From positions 1,586,001 through 1,650,000 of the forward strand of contig NZ_CP136419.1 in assembly GCF_039233145.1 (NCBI RefSeq): 64,000 nt of DNA. Direction: 5' to 3'. Within the stretch, counting starts at the first letter, position 1; each line of letters begins with the position of its first letter. This document shows, piece by piece, positions 7,832 through 16,081 of this stretch. The notes under the pieces are model-generated. The model did no database searches. It was not told the origin of the DNA and was given only the letters and a program-made list of their open reading frames with translations. The position numbers and the translations under genes are program-made. The DNA comes from Moorella humiferrea (GTDB taxonomy: Bacteria > Bacillota > DSM-521 > Neomoorellales > Neomoorellaceae).

Positions 7832-8221
7832 TTATTTTGCCCGCCTTCTTCTTGCCGATTTACCTAGCCCCAAAGAAAGGAGATAAATAGCCATTTGATT
7901 AAGGCTAACACCATCTTCTTGCGCCTTGGCGGCAATAGCCCTGTGGAGGGATTTAGGAAGGCGTACAGTAAACTTACCGCTATATTTTTCATTGTTATCC
8001 GGTTCGGGAATATCTCGTTGTAACGCCAAAGCGGTTTCTATCCAACCCCTTTTGGCATCCTCCAGATTAGCCAGGGCCTCAGCCGGAGTTTCCCCGTCCG
8101 ACATACAACCTGGCAAAAGGGGTATGCTGGCCAGCCATCCGCCGCCCTCCTCCTCTTTAAGGCGGCGAAGGGATACCTCATAGTTGAGGTTAAGATAGTA
8201 ATCTAATGTTTTATCACGCAT
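7832..8221 (-). CDS. HicB-like protein (orphan antitoxin or regulator)
   Basis: 129 residues from MRDKTLDYYL with GGAAGG at 8 bases. N-terminal HicB fold (YEVSLRRLKEEEGGGWLASI, PLLPGCMSDGETPAEALANL) and a C-terminal ribbon-helix-helix (FTVRLPKSLHRAIAAKAQED, GVSLNQMAIYLLSLGLG). In HicAB pairs it neutralises the HicA RNase and represses its own operon. No HicA-like small double-stranded-RNA-binding gene is visible next to it. The relic of an IS605 right end abuts its ribosome site. Confidence 0.85.
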   Translation of the reverse strand: MRDKTLDYYLNLNYEVSLRRLKEEEGGGWLASIPLLPGCMSDGETPAEALANLEDAKRGWIETALALQRDIPEPDNNEKYSGKFTVRLPKSLHRAIAAKAQEDGVSLNQMAIYLLSLGLGKSARRRRAK

Positions 8222-8235
8222 CAGATTTCCCTTCC

Positions 8236-8362
8236 GTGAACTATCCCTCCCAAACACATCCGTGGTTAGGGAGGGGTTTCGGTAGTAACTCCCGCTTCAT
8301 CGTAACCCCAACGGGTTAGCTCCACAGGCGTAACGTCCCGAGGTTCCCACGATAGGAAAGCT
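8236..8362 (-). mobile_element. Relic of IS200/IS605 right end with TnpB guide-RNA (reRNA/omega RNA) scaffold
   Basis: On the minus strand the block reads GTGGGAACCTCGGGACGTTA, then CGCCTGTGGAGCTAACCCG, GTTACGATGAAGCGGGAGTT. It ends with the hairpin CCCTCCC..GGGAGGG and ATAGTTCAC. This is the typical right end of tnpB-bearing IS605 elements, from which the TnpB guide RNA is made. No tnpB or tnpA is present. The base after GTTCAC begins the ribosome site and start of the HicB-like gene, so a guide copied from here would match that start region. Confidence 0.7.
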
Positions 8363-8430
8363 TAAAAAATTTTCCATCGCTCAGTCTACTTTTGCCGGCA
8401 CTGATGGCTTTATGTGTTATTTCAATGACA

Positions 8431-8451
8431 AAGCACCGGCGCACCGGTACT
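8431..8451 (-). terminator. Possible terminator after the HEPN gene
   Basis: GTACCGGTGCGCCGGTGC on the minus strand can fold and is followed by TTTG, directly after the HEPN stop. The T-run is short, so termination is uncertain. Confidence 0.35.
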
Positions 8452-8853
8452 TTATTCATCTCTCAAATTCTCGGAAATGTTGTTGTAAATGGCTTCCGCC
8501 ATTTCAATGGCCTTTTTTGCATCTTCTTGAGTTGCTTCAGGCCAGTCGCCAGGGTAACGTCCTTCAGTAACCCAGTTACTTAGCCATTCAAGTTCCATTT
8601 CGGAAAAGGCAGCCTTATTTTCAGCCGGTAAAATTTCGACAAGATACTCCAGGTCATGTTTATATGAAAACTTTATCCCCATGCTGATAAGAATTGCTTT
8701 CAGGCTCTTTTCAGCGCACTGTTGCGCCAGGTAGCAGGCCAAACCATATTCAGGCCCTTCCTCATCCCCTAATGTTAGCCTTGCTACCCGTAAGTCTCCC
8801 TTGGCCCTTTTCAACCATCTAAGGGCTTCCTGTTTCCTTTCCTCATTGTTCAT
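8452..8853 (-). CDS. HEPN-domain protein (toxin partner of MNT)
   Basis: 133 residues starting MNNEERKQEA; the ATG overlaps the end of the MNT gene by 11 bases. HEPN fold signatures: QQCAEKSLKAILISMG, YKHDLEYLVEIL and EGRYPGDWPEAT. HEPN proteins of this kind are RNases held in check by an adjacent minimal nucleotidyltransferase that AMPylates them. Co-directional and coupled with 8843-9157. Confidence 0.87.
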   Translation of the reverse strand: MNNEERKQEALRWLKRAKGDLRVARLTLGDEEGPEYGLACYLAQQCAEKSLKAILISMGIKFSYKHDLEYLVEILPAENKAAFSEMELEWLSNWVTEGRYPGDWPEATQEDAKKAIEMAEAIYNNISENLRDE

Positions 8854-9157
8854 ACAGCACCACCCCTTCTTTAAGGGCTGGATGATAAACGGTCCACCAC
8901 GAGTCTTTATGCCTGCTAATATCAGCAGGATTGGCAACTATAATATCTTTAGGCACTTTAAAATCCCGTAGTTCTTTACGAATTGCCACTTGCATCTGCC
9001 GTTTTTGTTCCCGGGCGCAGTCCATAACGACCAGAATATCTACGTCGCTGTCAGGTCCAGTTTCTCCCCTCGCCCAGGAGCCGAAAACTATTATCTTTTC
9101 GGGATTAAATTTCTCCTGTATACGTTTCACCATAGACTGTACTAATTTTTCATCCAT
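8843..9157 (-). CDS. Minimal nucleotidyltransferase (MNT antitoxin)
   Basis: 104 residues from MDEKLVQSMV behind GGGAGGG. The polymerase-beta-like active site is GSWARGETGPDSDVDILV, with the GSxARG and SDxD motifs; C-terminal EGVVLYEQ. Family members add AMP to the partner HEPN toxin. It is first in a two-gene operon driven by the promoter at 9208-9236. Confidence 0.88.
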   Translation of the reverse strand: MDEKLVQSMVKRIQEKFNPEKIIVFGSWARGETGPDSDVDILVVMDCAREQKRQMQVAIRKELRDFKVPKDIIVANPADISRHKDSWWTVYHPALKEGVVLYEQ

Positions 9158-9207
9158 AATTGTTCCCTCCCAGGCCAGGAGCATTAAGTGCAACCTCTCT
9201 CATCACC

Positions 9208-9236
9208 ATTTTACCCCAGGTCTACCAGTTTATCAA
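9208..9236 (-). promoter_or_regulatory. Promoter of the MNT/HEPN operon
   Basis: Minus strand: -35 TTGATA (9231-9236), 17-bp spacer starting AACTGGTAG, -10 TAAAAT (9208-9213). The start codon lies about 50 bases downstream. The same -35, -10, spacing and spacer start occur upstream of the HerA operon at 18235-18263. Confidence 0.75.
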
Positions 9237-9324
9237 CATTACCTCAACGTTACCTGCTATACTCCCCTGATCTTATAAACCCCTGCCTTTTACCATCCAT
9301 TCTCCCATCCAAGCCTTCAGTCCT

Positions 9325-9466
9325 TTGCTTCCGGCCTTAACTGTAAAATTTGCCGCCCGGCCGTGAGGCAATGGCGACCCAGCACTCAAGGAAATTTAGT
9401 GCTGGGCCGGGCCGAGGTATAAATGGAGGGGACCCACCCGGAGTGCGGGGCGGAGGCCGTTTATGC
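9325..9466. repeat. GC-rich dispersed repeat, copy A (left part, split by IS66)
   Basis: Matches the copies at 18490, 37255 and 42003, with shared cores CTTCCGGCCTTAAC, TGCCGCCCGGCCG, GAGGNATAAATGGAGGGG and CGGAGGCCGTTTATGC. It stops exactly at GTTTATGC, the 8-bp duplication of the IS66 insertion, and resumes at 13433. This copy also holds an extra GCCCAGCACTAAATTTCC-type hairpin. Confidence 0.8.
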
Positions 9467-9541
9467 GTAAGCGTCAAATACAACCCACCTTTTGCCGAAG
9501 AATAAATAACCCCCACCTTGCCTAAGTGGGGGCAAACAAGC

Positions 9542-10727
9542 TTAATTATCCATCCGGCAGACATGAGGCAGGGTTTTCGACCACGGTAGGAGTTCATCCA
9601 GGGCATCTTTGTCCTTAATGTCCATGTTGGGAAGTCTTTCAAAGAGGTAAATGAGGTAGTGGAATGGATTTAACCCGTTTTCCTTGGCCGTTTCTATAAT
9701 GCTGTAGGTAATGGCACTGGCTTTAGCACCCCGCGGGGTGTTGGCAAACAACCAGTTCTTGCGGCCGATGACAAAGGGCTTGATGGAGCGTTCGCTGCGG
9801 TTGTTGTCGAGTTCCAGACGCCCGTCCTGTAAAAAGGCGACGAGTTTATCCCATTGGTCCAGACAATAGTAAACCGCCCGCCCAAAGGCACTTTTAGGCA
9901 GCACCTGCGCTTTCTGCTTCTTAAGCCATGTTAAAAATTCGTCCAGGACGGGTTTACTGCGCACCTGGCGGAGATGATGGCGTTCTTCCGGAGTTTTGTC
10001 TTTAAGTTCGTGCTCTATGGCAAAAAGGCGATTACAGAACTCCAGCCCCTCCCGGGCGGCTACCGGTTTGTTACGTTTATCTTCCGGTAGAGCCTTTAGA
10101 GCTTCGTCGAACTTGCGCCGGGCATGGGCCCAGCAACCCACCAGGGTGACATTGGTAAGTCCATTGTAGCCGTCATAGCCGTCAACGTGTAAGTAGCCCT
10201 TAAAACCTTTGAGAAACCGGCAGGGGTGTTTGCCCGCCCGGGTGGTCTGGTAATCATAAAGGACAATTGACGGTCCTTCCCGCCCGGTACGGTAAAGCCA
10301 GAGATATGATTTGGTGGTGGCTTCCCGCCCGGGTTCCTGCAGCACCTGTAAGGTGGTCTCGTCGGCATGGAGGATGTCTCTTGTAAGCAGGTGTTCATGG
10401 AGACGGTCGTAAATAAGGGTTAAGTAGGTGTTAGCTCCATGAAGTACCCAGTTGGCCATTGTCTGCCGGGAAAGGTCTATACCCAAACCTTTAAACTGTT
10501 GCTCCTGGCGGTAGAGGGGTAAGCCTACCCCGTATTTCTGGGTCATGATATAGGCCAGGAGGGAGGGAGATAAGGGGCTTCCGGGAAGTACAGGCGCCGG
10601 CATCGGTGCCGTGACAACGGGGGTACTTATCTCTTCTTTCTCGCAGCGGCGGCAGGAATAGACGTAGCGCACATGTTTGACCACTTTCACCTGGGCCGGG
10701 ATAATTTTGAGCTCTTGCCGCACCTCG
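9542..10727 (-). pseudogene. tnpC: IS66 transposase TnpC, C-terminal part (disrupted)
   Basis: The frame from about [20 protein letters not shown] onward encodes the zinc finger (CRRCEKEE) and the DDE catalytic core: [20 protein letters not shown], and [20 protein letters not shown] holding the final Glu. The N-terminal part lies at 12177-12593. The IS3 insertion with CGAG duplication separates them, so the protein is not made whole. A start within the IS3 end (to 10759) could produce the isolated C-terminal part. Confidence 0.92.
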
Positions 10728-10834
10728 CGGATTAACCCCCGCAGATTGGACATATGCACCCGACATTAAGCTCTCTCGCAATTTTTCTTCAAGTTTTAAA
10801 GGGGCAAAGGCTTTCGAATACGCACCAATTTACG

Positions 10835-11719
10835 TCACACCCTCACGGGATGTCTGGGCTGCAATCCTGTCTCGATATGACGACGGTAAAACTTGGCCGG
10901 CGACAGGTAGTGCAAACTGGAGTGCAACCGGCGGTTGTTGTAACGGCTAACGAATTCTACGACCGCCTGATATGCCTCCGCATAGGTCCCAAACTCGCCC
11001 ATCGACAAGCATTCATCCTCAAGAAGCCGATGGTACGATTCGATATATGCGTTCATATTCGGTGTCTTGGGCGGTATTCTCTCGTGTAGGACATTCCATC
11101 GCTCACACTCCGATTCAAACAGATGACTTACAAACTGGGGTCCATTATCCGAACGGATGATGGGTAATGGTAAATTCCTTTGAAGAATCTGACGTTTCCA
11201 TAATGCTGCTCGAAAAGTTTCAACGGCATGTCTGGCTTCACAGGTTAGACCAATATGATAGCCCACAATCTGCCTGTCATAGACGTCAATGTACGACAGC
11301 ACAAAGAAAAACCGGTCTTCTCCTGCAATGTACCCGTACTTCACATCGACCTCCCAGAGCTGGTTTGGCGCTGTGATAGTGCGGTTCTGGGCCAAATTCC
11401 GCGGGTGTTTCCGACGGAGGTTCCGTTGTGGCCGCAGAATATCCAGTTCCTTACACAGGCGGTATACCTTTTTCTCGTTCACCACCAGCTCATGATCTTG
11501 TCGAAGCATATGAGTGAGCTTACGGTACCCGTAGGCGTAACCATCACCGGAAATAGACTCCATAATCCATTCCTTAATCTGTTCATCACTTACCTTGCGG
11601 CCGCCCATAGTCAGTGAATGACCAGGAAACGGACGTCCACCTGAAGTGGTATGCGGTTTTGGTTCATTTGTTAATTGATAATAATAGGTGGATCGGGAAA
11701 CCCCCACTATGCGCAGCAC
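10835..11719 (-). CDS. IS3-family transposase OrfB (integrase core), copy 1
   Basis: 294 residues as an independent frame. The rve/DDE core shows WEVDVKYGYI (Asp), IRSDNGPQF (Asp) and NAYIESYHRLLEDE (Glu); an HTH_21 region precedes it (SGDGYAYGYRKLTHMLRQDH). The same frame extends upstream past MLRIVGVS, so the active product is probably OrfAB made by -1 frameshifting at the A7 run near the end of orfA. Confidence 0.93.
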   Translation of the reverse strand: MLRIVGVSRSTYYYQLTNEPKPHTTSGGRPFPGHSLTMGGRKVSDEQIKEWIMESISGDGYAYGYRKLTHMLRQDHELVVNEKKVYRLCKELDILRPQRNLRRKHPRNLAQNRTITAPNQLWEVDVKYGYIAGEDRFFFVLSYIDVYDRQIVGYHIGLTCEARHAVETFRAALWKRQILQRNLPLPIIRSDNGPQFVSHLFESECERWNVLHERIPPKTPNMNAYIESYHRLLEDECLSMGEFGTYAEAYQAVVEFVSRYNNRRLHSSLHYLSPAKFYRRHIETGLQPRHPVRV

Positions 11720-11763
11720 GAGAGTAGCGTTGTACCCGGCTGTGATCCACTTGTGCGCAATGG

Positions 11764-12105
11764 CTACTTTATCTGCAAGTGAGGGTTGGCTTTTTTTAAT
11801 AGGTCACGTAATATAGCAATTTCAAGGTCTTTTTCGCCCAGAAGTTGCTTTAGATGGGTATTCTGTTTGTCTAACTCACGGTTCTCTGCAACGAGTCGGG
11901 CGTGTTCCTGCTGAGTAACGTGGGTGGCGTTTCCCTTTGGGCTACTGCCTTGCATGGGTTGGCCGGCTTTGTACTGACGAACCCATCGGCTGACAATATT
12001 CGGCCGGATATCATACTTCCGAGCAACGACAGAATTATTTCCGGCAGCGATGGCCTGTTCGACGACCTGGCGCTTGAACTCTAGGGTAAATTTCCGACGT
12101 TCCAC
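11764..12105 (-). CDS. IS3-family OrfA (HTH protein), copy 1
   Basis: 113 residues. N-terminal HTH_Tnp_1 (MERRKFTLEFKRQVVEQAIA, SVVARKYDIRPNIVSRWVRQ) and a C-terminal leucine zipper (LVAENRELDKQNTHLKQLLG). It binds IS ends and supplies the N-terminus of the OrfAB fusion. TTA AAA AAA GCC near the end is a slippery site at which a -1 shift leads into SQPSLADKVA and then OrfB. Confidence 0.93.
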   Translation of the reverse strand: MERRKFTLEFKRQVVEQAIAAGNNSVVARKYDIRPNIVSRWVRQYKAGQPMQGSSPKGNATHVTQQEHARLVAENRELDKQNTHLKQLLGEKDLEIAILRDLLKKANPHLQIK

Positions 12106-12176
12106 TTGAACAACCTCCTGACCTTATAGTCTCATGAATTTGGAAGATTGTCCAATCTAATTTCGGGGCTTAAGAG

Positions 12177-12593
12177 CTCGGTGCTCATCTCATGTAAAGG
12201 ACCGCCACAGGCAGGACAGACCTGCTCTTCTTCCGGCAGGCGGTGCTCTACTACTTCTACCGGCAGATCTTCCAGGTTCATCTCCCGGCGGGTACGCCCT
12301 TTACGGCGCTGGTAGGTGATGGTTTCTAAATCAGGTTCTCTTTCTTCCGGCCGGGCTTCCACTTCCGCCTCATTAAAAAGCAAGAGCTGCTCAGGTAAAG
12401 GTTCAGTCCGTTCGCTGGAAACACCGAATTGCCGCTTTTTACTCAAACGAAACTGTTCCATAAACCAGTTTAGCTTGGCGGTCAGTTCCGCGTTTTGTTG
12501 TTCCAGCTGCATACATAGCTTTTCCAGCTGAACACAGCGCTCTTGCAGCTCTTCTATAGTCATGGCAGCGATAGATTGCGAAGTAGTATTCAT
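12177..12593 (-). pseudogene. tnpC: IS66 transposase TnpC, N-terminal part (disrupted)
   Basis: The frame starts MNTTSQSIAAMTIEELQERC and holds the coiled coil LEKLCMQLEQQNAELTAKLN, FRLSKKRQFGVSSERTE and the zinc finger CPACGGPLHEM. IS66 sequence ends at STE; residues after that (LLSPEIRLDNLPNS) come from the IS3 end. A longer frame to 12641 adds residues translated from a terminator-like hairpin and lacks support. Confidence 0.9.
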
Positions 12594-12601
12594 AAATAAA
12601 A

Positions 12602-12624
12602 AATTCGACGAAACTCGTCGAATT
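12602..12624 (-). terminator. Hairpin just before tnpC inside IS66
   Basis: AATTCGACGA-gtt-TCGTCGAATT has 10-bp arms and is followed on the minus strand by TTTTTATTT, then the tnpC ATG 9 bases on. It has the form of an intrinsic terminator between tnpB and tnpC and could limit transposase synthesis. Confidence 0.6.
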
Positions 12625-12673
12625 CCTCTAGAATCAACCACAAAGTGAAAATATTTCTTTCTGGCGATTCCTA

Positions 12674-13030
12674 TTACACGATGGTGCGTGCTTTTACCTC
12701 GGGATGGGCTTTAGGCTGTTTTAAGGGGAGACCGTCAAGCAGCCAGCGGAGTTCCCGGCGGCTTATGGTGATGGTGGAAGAAGCGGTTCCTCCCGGCCAT
12801 AGGAATTTGCCCTTCTCCAGCCGGCGGTAATAAAGCCAGAACCCATTGTGCTCCCAGTGGAGGATCTTTAGTTTATCCCTATTGCGGTTACAGAAAACGA
12901 AAAGGCAAGAAGAGAAGGGGTCCAGCTCGAACCCTTCCTTGACCAGCACCGCTAACCCGTCAATGGACTTGCGTAAATCTGTGGCACCGCAGGCGAGATA
13001 AACCCGGTCGATGCCTGTTTCGTTTAGCAT
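12674..13030 (-). CDS. tnpB: IS66 accessory protein TnpB
   Basis: 118 residues, the normal IS66 Orf2 size. Typical opening YLACGATDLRKSIDGLAVLV, central LFVFCNRNRDKLKILHWEHN and GFWLYYRRLEKGKFLWP. It is required for IS66 transposition by unknown mechanism. Its start overlaps the end of tnpA by 7 bases, indicating coupling. This IS66 TnpB is unrelated to the IS605 nuclease of the same name. Confidence 0.95.
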   Translation of the reverse strand: MLNETGIDRVYLACGATDLRKSIDGLAVLVKEGFELDPFSSCLFVFCNRNRDKLKILHWEHNGFWLYYRRLEKGKFLWPGGTASSTITISRRELRWLLDGLPLKQPKAHPEVKARTIV

Positions 13031-13344
13031 AATGCTATCAGCGCCTTAATCACCTGAGAAAGCAGGGTGGGATCAAAGCCGGGTCTTACCTCAATGGTGG
13101 CCGGTCCTATTTTGACCAATAGAGCTTGTTCTCGGGAACCTTTCTGGCTTATTTCTACCGGCAGCCACCGGTTTGTTATCACCGGGGAAACTTCATTCTG
13201 GTTTTTATATTTCCGCAGCCAGTACCATAATTGCCTGGGGCTGACGCCTTCTTGTGTGGCGCACCACTCCTTGACACTCTGTCCGCTCTTCTGGTACGCG
13301 GTTATCCGGTCCTCCCACAACTTTTGCCGTTCGGCTTTGGTCAT
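13024..13344 (-). CDS. tnpA: IS66 accessory protein TnpA
   Basis: 106 residues: HTH-like N-terminus with WEDRITAYQKSGQSVKEWCA and SPRQLWYWLRKY, then a small beta domain (LLVKIGPATIEVRPGFDPTL). First gene of the IS66 operon, ribosome site AGGAGG ahead. Probably binds the element ends. Confidence 0.93.
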   Translation of the reverse strand: MTKAERQKLWEDRITAYQKSGQSVKEWCATQEGVSPRQLWYWLRKYKNQNEVSPVITNRWLPVEISQKGSREQALLVKIGPATIEVRPGFDPTLLSQVIKALIALC

Positions 13345-13432
13345 AATAAATAACCTCCTCAGAGTATTTTCTGAAGAGGATTATCTCCTAAAGTTGGGTA
13401 TGATGCCAAGGTGGGTTGTATTTGACGCTTAC

Positions 13433-13560
13433 GTTTATGCCGCAGGCCGTACCCTTGCCGGACCGGCCAGGGCGGCGGTATAATCCGAGGCCAGCCGGAA
13501 GGCCAGGCTTTAAATTAAGGCAGCATGTACGCTTTAGCGTTCCTGCTGCCAACCGCGTCA
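13433..13560. repeat. GC-rich dispersed repeat, copy A (right part)
   Basis: Begins with the GTTTATGC duplication, then CGCAGGCCGTACCCTTGCCG, GGGCGGCGGTATAAT and the hairpin GCAGCATGTACGC-TTTA-GCGTTCCTGCTGC. The last part of the full repeat (second hairpin) is missing; the sequence passes into the 3' end of the methyltransferase gene. Confidence 0.8.
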
Positions 13561-14667
13561 ATCTGTTAGAATTAAATCTACCTCACCCGGCTTTGGTCCG
13601 TGATCCCCGAAGAGAGCTGTTTGAGGTTGACGCATAAATGGCTCATGCATCCGGTGGATACGCTTTCTAGAAAAAATTTCCCGCAGTACTTCTTCTGTTA
13701 CCTGCAAAGTGAACTCTCTGGCATCTGTACGCACATAGATGACAGCATCTGGGGCAAGAAGTTCTGCCGCGGCCGCAAATACAGTTTGCAGAAGTTCGCG
13801 GTACTTTTTTTGGTTGTTATACCGGCTTTCTTTTGCCCACTGCTCGCTGACCTCCCTAGGAAACTGTGGCCCTCCCAGCAACCAGTATCGAAGCCAGTGG
13901 TCGTAGTAATAACAGGTAAGGCCGTAATATGGAGGCGAGGTAAGCAATAAGCGATACCTTCTTCCTGGAGGAGGGGTGTGAGCTGGTAGGACATCGCGCG
14001 CGTCCCCCAATTGAATTTCGCCTGTGCCGTACCCTTTAAGCGTGCCCCACGCGTAGCGCCACCGAATACGCTTAGCCAAGAATTCCACTGGTTCAAACTG
14101 AGGAGGTTGCATCCCACGCTCTTTCCACCAGCGAATCGAGTAATCCGGTGCCATGGATTTTTGCTGGCGCATCTGGTTAGAAAGAGCTTGGCCGCGCTTG
14201 CCGTGGAGGTAAAGAAGTATAAAGGCCATTAAGGTGCAATCAACGGGATCTTCCCTCCATATGAGAAGATCCCGGGCCGCTAAGAGAAAACGACGAACGG
14301 GCGCTGAAAAACACCAATGATAAAACTCGGGTAGTGCCTCTGCCTGTTCCTCGTATTCTCCCGCCTTCATCCCCACCTCTTCAAGACGCCGAATAACTGC
14401 TTCAACATCCGCAGGAGCAATTTTAACCCTACCGTATAACCATCCAACCGGGTTGATTTCCACACCGAACCCCCAACGTCCCAATGCCATAGCTACAGAT
14501 ACACTTGTCCCCCGCCCGGCAAAAGGGTCAAGAACCCCGTCTCCTGGTGCAGTGTAGGAATGCACAATTCTTAATACGAAGTCCACCGGAAACATCGCGT
14601 AATAGGGGCCGAAAGAAAGCCAACGTGCAGCGCTACGTGGTACAGTTGGCGTTTCTAGTCTAGTCAT
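13558..14667 (-). CDS. DNA methyltransferase of the HerA-NurA operon
   Basis: 369 residues. The SAM-binding motif LDPFAGRGTSVSVA is near the N-terminus (about 46-59), followed by FGVEINPVGWLYGR. The catalytic motif TSPPYYGLTCYY comes late (about 235-250), a SPPY type expected of amino-methylating (N4-cytosine or N6-adenine) enzymes. No target-recognition domain could be named. The start overlaps the NurA stop by 8 bases, so it is the last gene of a coupled three-gene operon. It may protect host DNA from the HerA-NurA complex; that is inference. Confidence 0.87.
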   Translation of the reverse strand: MTRLETPTVPRSAARWLSFGPYYAMFPVDFVLRIVHSYTAPGDGVLDPFAGRGTSVSVAMALGRWGFGVEINPVGWLYGRVKIAPADVEAVIRRLEEVGMKAGEYEEQAEALPEFYHWCFSAPVRRFLLAARDLLIWREDPVDCTLMAFILLYLHGKRGQALSNQMRQQKSMAPDYSIRWWKERGMQPPQFEPVEFLAKRIRWRYAWGTLKGYGTGEIQLGDARDVLPAHTPPPGRRYRLLLTSPPYYGLTCYYYDHWLRYWLLGGPQFPREVSEQWAKESRYNNQKKYRELLQTVFAAAAELLAPDAVIYVRTDAREFTLQVTEEVLREIFSRKRIHRMHEPFMRQPQTALFGDHGPKPGEVDLILTD

Positions 14668-16024
14668 GACTGCACACCAACCCCCTAACTAACTCCTCTA
14701 GGACGCGCATTCCTAGTCCCCTAGCAATTGTTGCCCGTGCATGTGCTTCTACGAGCGGTACCAGAGCATCAGGATATCGTGACGACACCAGAAGGTCTAG
14801 CAACGCAAGTACCTCTCCAAGTCTCGGAAACTGCTCAGCGCGGGCCACCGAAAGATCGGCGTCAGCTTCCCGGAAAAATGGTGTCATTCCAACAATCCGC
14901 GCCCCCGAACGCGTTTTATAAAAGAACTTCCTACCAAAGTAAGTCTGGTATCCATACGGCCGCTCACTCCCGGATAGGACTATATGAGTTTTAATATATC
15001 GGTCGGTCAGAAGCAAGGCTGTTCCTGGAGGAAATAGTCCCGGTGAGCCGCCGACGTGTGTATCTAGACGGATAAAATGGTCCATGAAAGCACCGGATTT
15101 CTCGATTCCCAAGAGCAAAAGATCAAAGCCAGTAACTTTTTTAACCACTTCGTTTATTCGCCGAAGTTCCTTAGTAATTGCATCTTTCAACCAGGCCGGA
15201 TGCCCGAATACCGCGAGTGGTCCGTCGATTATAAGAGCGATCTGAGACAAACTATCTAGCCAGCCCTTTTGCTCCAAAGTTCTCAGGAAGTTAACCAGAA
15301 GAAGCCGTTCCACAACCTGCATAACCTCGCCATATGCTTCGCCACTTGGCCCTGTGGGATTAAAGGCTTCATGGATCCGAAGTCCATCCGTAGAATAAAG
15401 GGGACGATTTAAGCTACAGGAGCATACGTAGGCACCGGGCTTACGTTCCAACGTCCGATCCTCTTTCTTACAATCTTCATATGGACACTGAGCATCTCTG
15501 GTGTAGCTTTTATACTCAAGTAGAGCTTGATAGGTTTCGAGTAAGGACTCGCCTTCTTCAACCGTCCGTATATCATTCAATGCCTCGAAAAGCTGGCGAC
15601 GAAAAGAGTGTTTGGGGTCCAGATCGTCCCTGCGGTGCACATTGCAGCCAGGTAATACAAACTCACCTGCTCCCGTTCGCACCGTTCGATCGACTCTTGG
15701 CGGCGGCGGAAACTTTTCCTCGGACAAATACTTAATTTGTTCAAGATCCAAAAGGACCAAAGCTATCGATACAAAGCCTACTTCCGCTCCTGGAAAGCCG
15801 TTTTCTACAGGTACCCTCGTTGAGCTTCCATCAATTGCAACAACAAAACGCGGAAGGCACTCGGGATGCAACCCTTCTACACGAGTTAATCCTTCCGCAT
15901 TATCTGCAAGTGCTCTTTGCTCAGGCGGGCGAACAATACACTGCCCAAGAAATCCTTGAACCTTTTCGCTGTTAGCTATTCTCGAGAGAGCGATATAACT
16001 AGTGTGTTCGCTCTCGTAAGGCAT
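14660..16024 (-). CDS. nurA: NurA-domain nuclease
   Basis: 454 residues from the ATG at 16024 (AGGAG upstream; a GTG two codons earlier is possible). NurA motifs: FVVAIDGSSTRVPV (first metal-binding Asp), IALIIDGPLAVFG (second), LLLGIEKSGAF and YGYQTYFGRKFFYKT. NurA is a Mn-dependent 5'-3' exonuclease/endonuclease that works inside the HerA ring. An inserted Cys cluster (CPYEDCKKED..YVCSC, about 190-215) may bind zinc and is unusual. It follows HerA by 57 bases and overlaps the methyltransferase. Confidence 0.87.
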   Translation of the reverse strand: MPYESEHTSYIALSRIANSEKVQGFLGQCIVRPPEQRALADNAEGLTRVEGLHPECLPRFVVAIDGSSTRVPVENGFPGAEVGFVSIALVLLDLEQIKYLSEEKFPPPPRVDRTVRTGAGEFVLPGCNVHRRDDLDPKHSFRRQLFEALNDIRTVEEGESLLETYQALLEYKSYTRDAQCPYEDCKKEDRTLERKPGAYVCSCSLNRPLYSTDGLRIHEAFNPTGPSGEAYGEVMQVVERLLLVNFLRTLEQKGWLDSLSQIALIIDGPLAVFGHPAWLKDAITKELRRINEVVKKVTGFDLLLLGIEKSGAFMDHFIRLDTHVGGSPGLFPPGTALLLTDRYIKTHIVLSGSERPYGYQTYFGRKFFYKTRSGARIVGMTPFFREADADLSVARAEQFPRLGEVLALLDLLVSSRYPDALVPLVEAHARATIARGLGMRVLEELVRGLVCSHD

Positions 16025-16081
16025 TACCACTCAACTCCTGCTTAAAATACTTGTACTCCCGGTTTCTTCCTAACCCACCCT

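Larger units (their letters stand above)
10728..12176 (-). mobile_element. IS3-family element, copy 1
   Basis: 1449 bp, same length and same encoded proteins as copy 2 (20087-21535), in the opposite orientation. It is flanked by a 4-bp direct repeat CTCG (10724-10727 and 12177-12180). End sequences are imperfect inverted repeats containing AGATTGGAC. It contains orfA and orfB in the IS3 arrangement with a frameshift site. Confidence 0.95.
9467..13432 (-). mobile_element. IS66-family insertion sequence, interrupted by an IS3-family element
   Basis: Ends are perfect inverted repeats starting GTAAGCGTCAAATACAACCC, flanked on both sides by the 8-bp direct repeat GTTTATGC (9459-9466 and 13433-13440), the target duplication length known for IS66. 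It carries tnpA, tnpB and a tnpC cut in two by the 1449-bp IS3 element. Without that insertion it is about 2.5 kb. It landed inside a copy of the dispersed repeat. Confidence 0.95.

Noticed and set aside
9337-9642. Minus-strand frame across repeat copy A and the IS66 end
   Set aside because: It bridges two unrelated mobile sequences and has Pro/Arg-rich composition expected of noncoding GC-rich DNA.
12132-12176. IS66 TnpC end LLSPEIRLDNLPNS as native sequence
   Set aside because: These residues are translated from the IS3 terminal sequence; native TnpC resumes at [11 protein letters not shown] on the other side.
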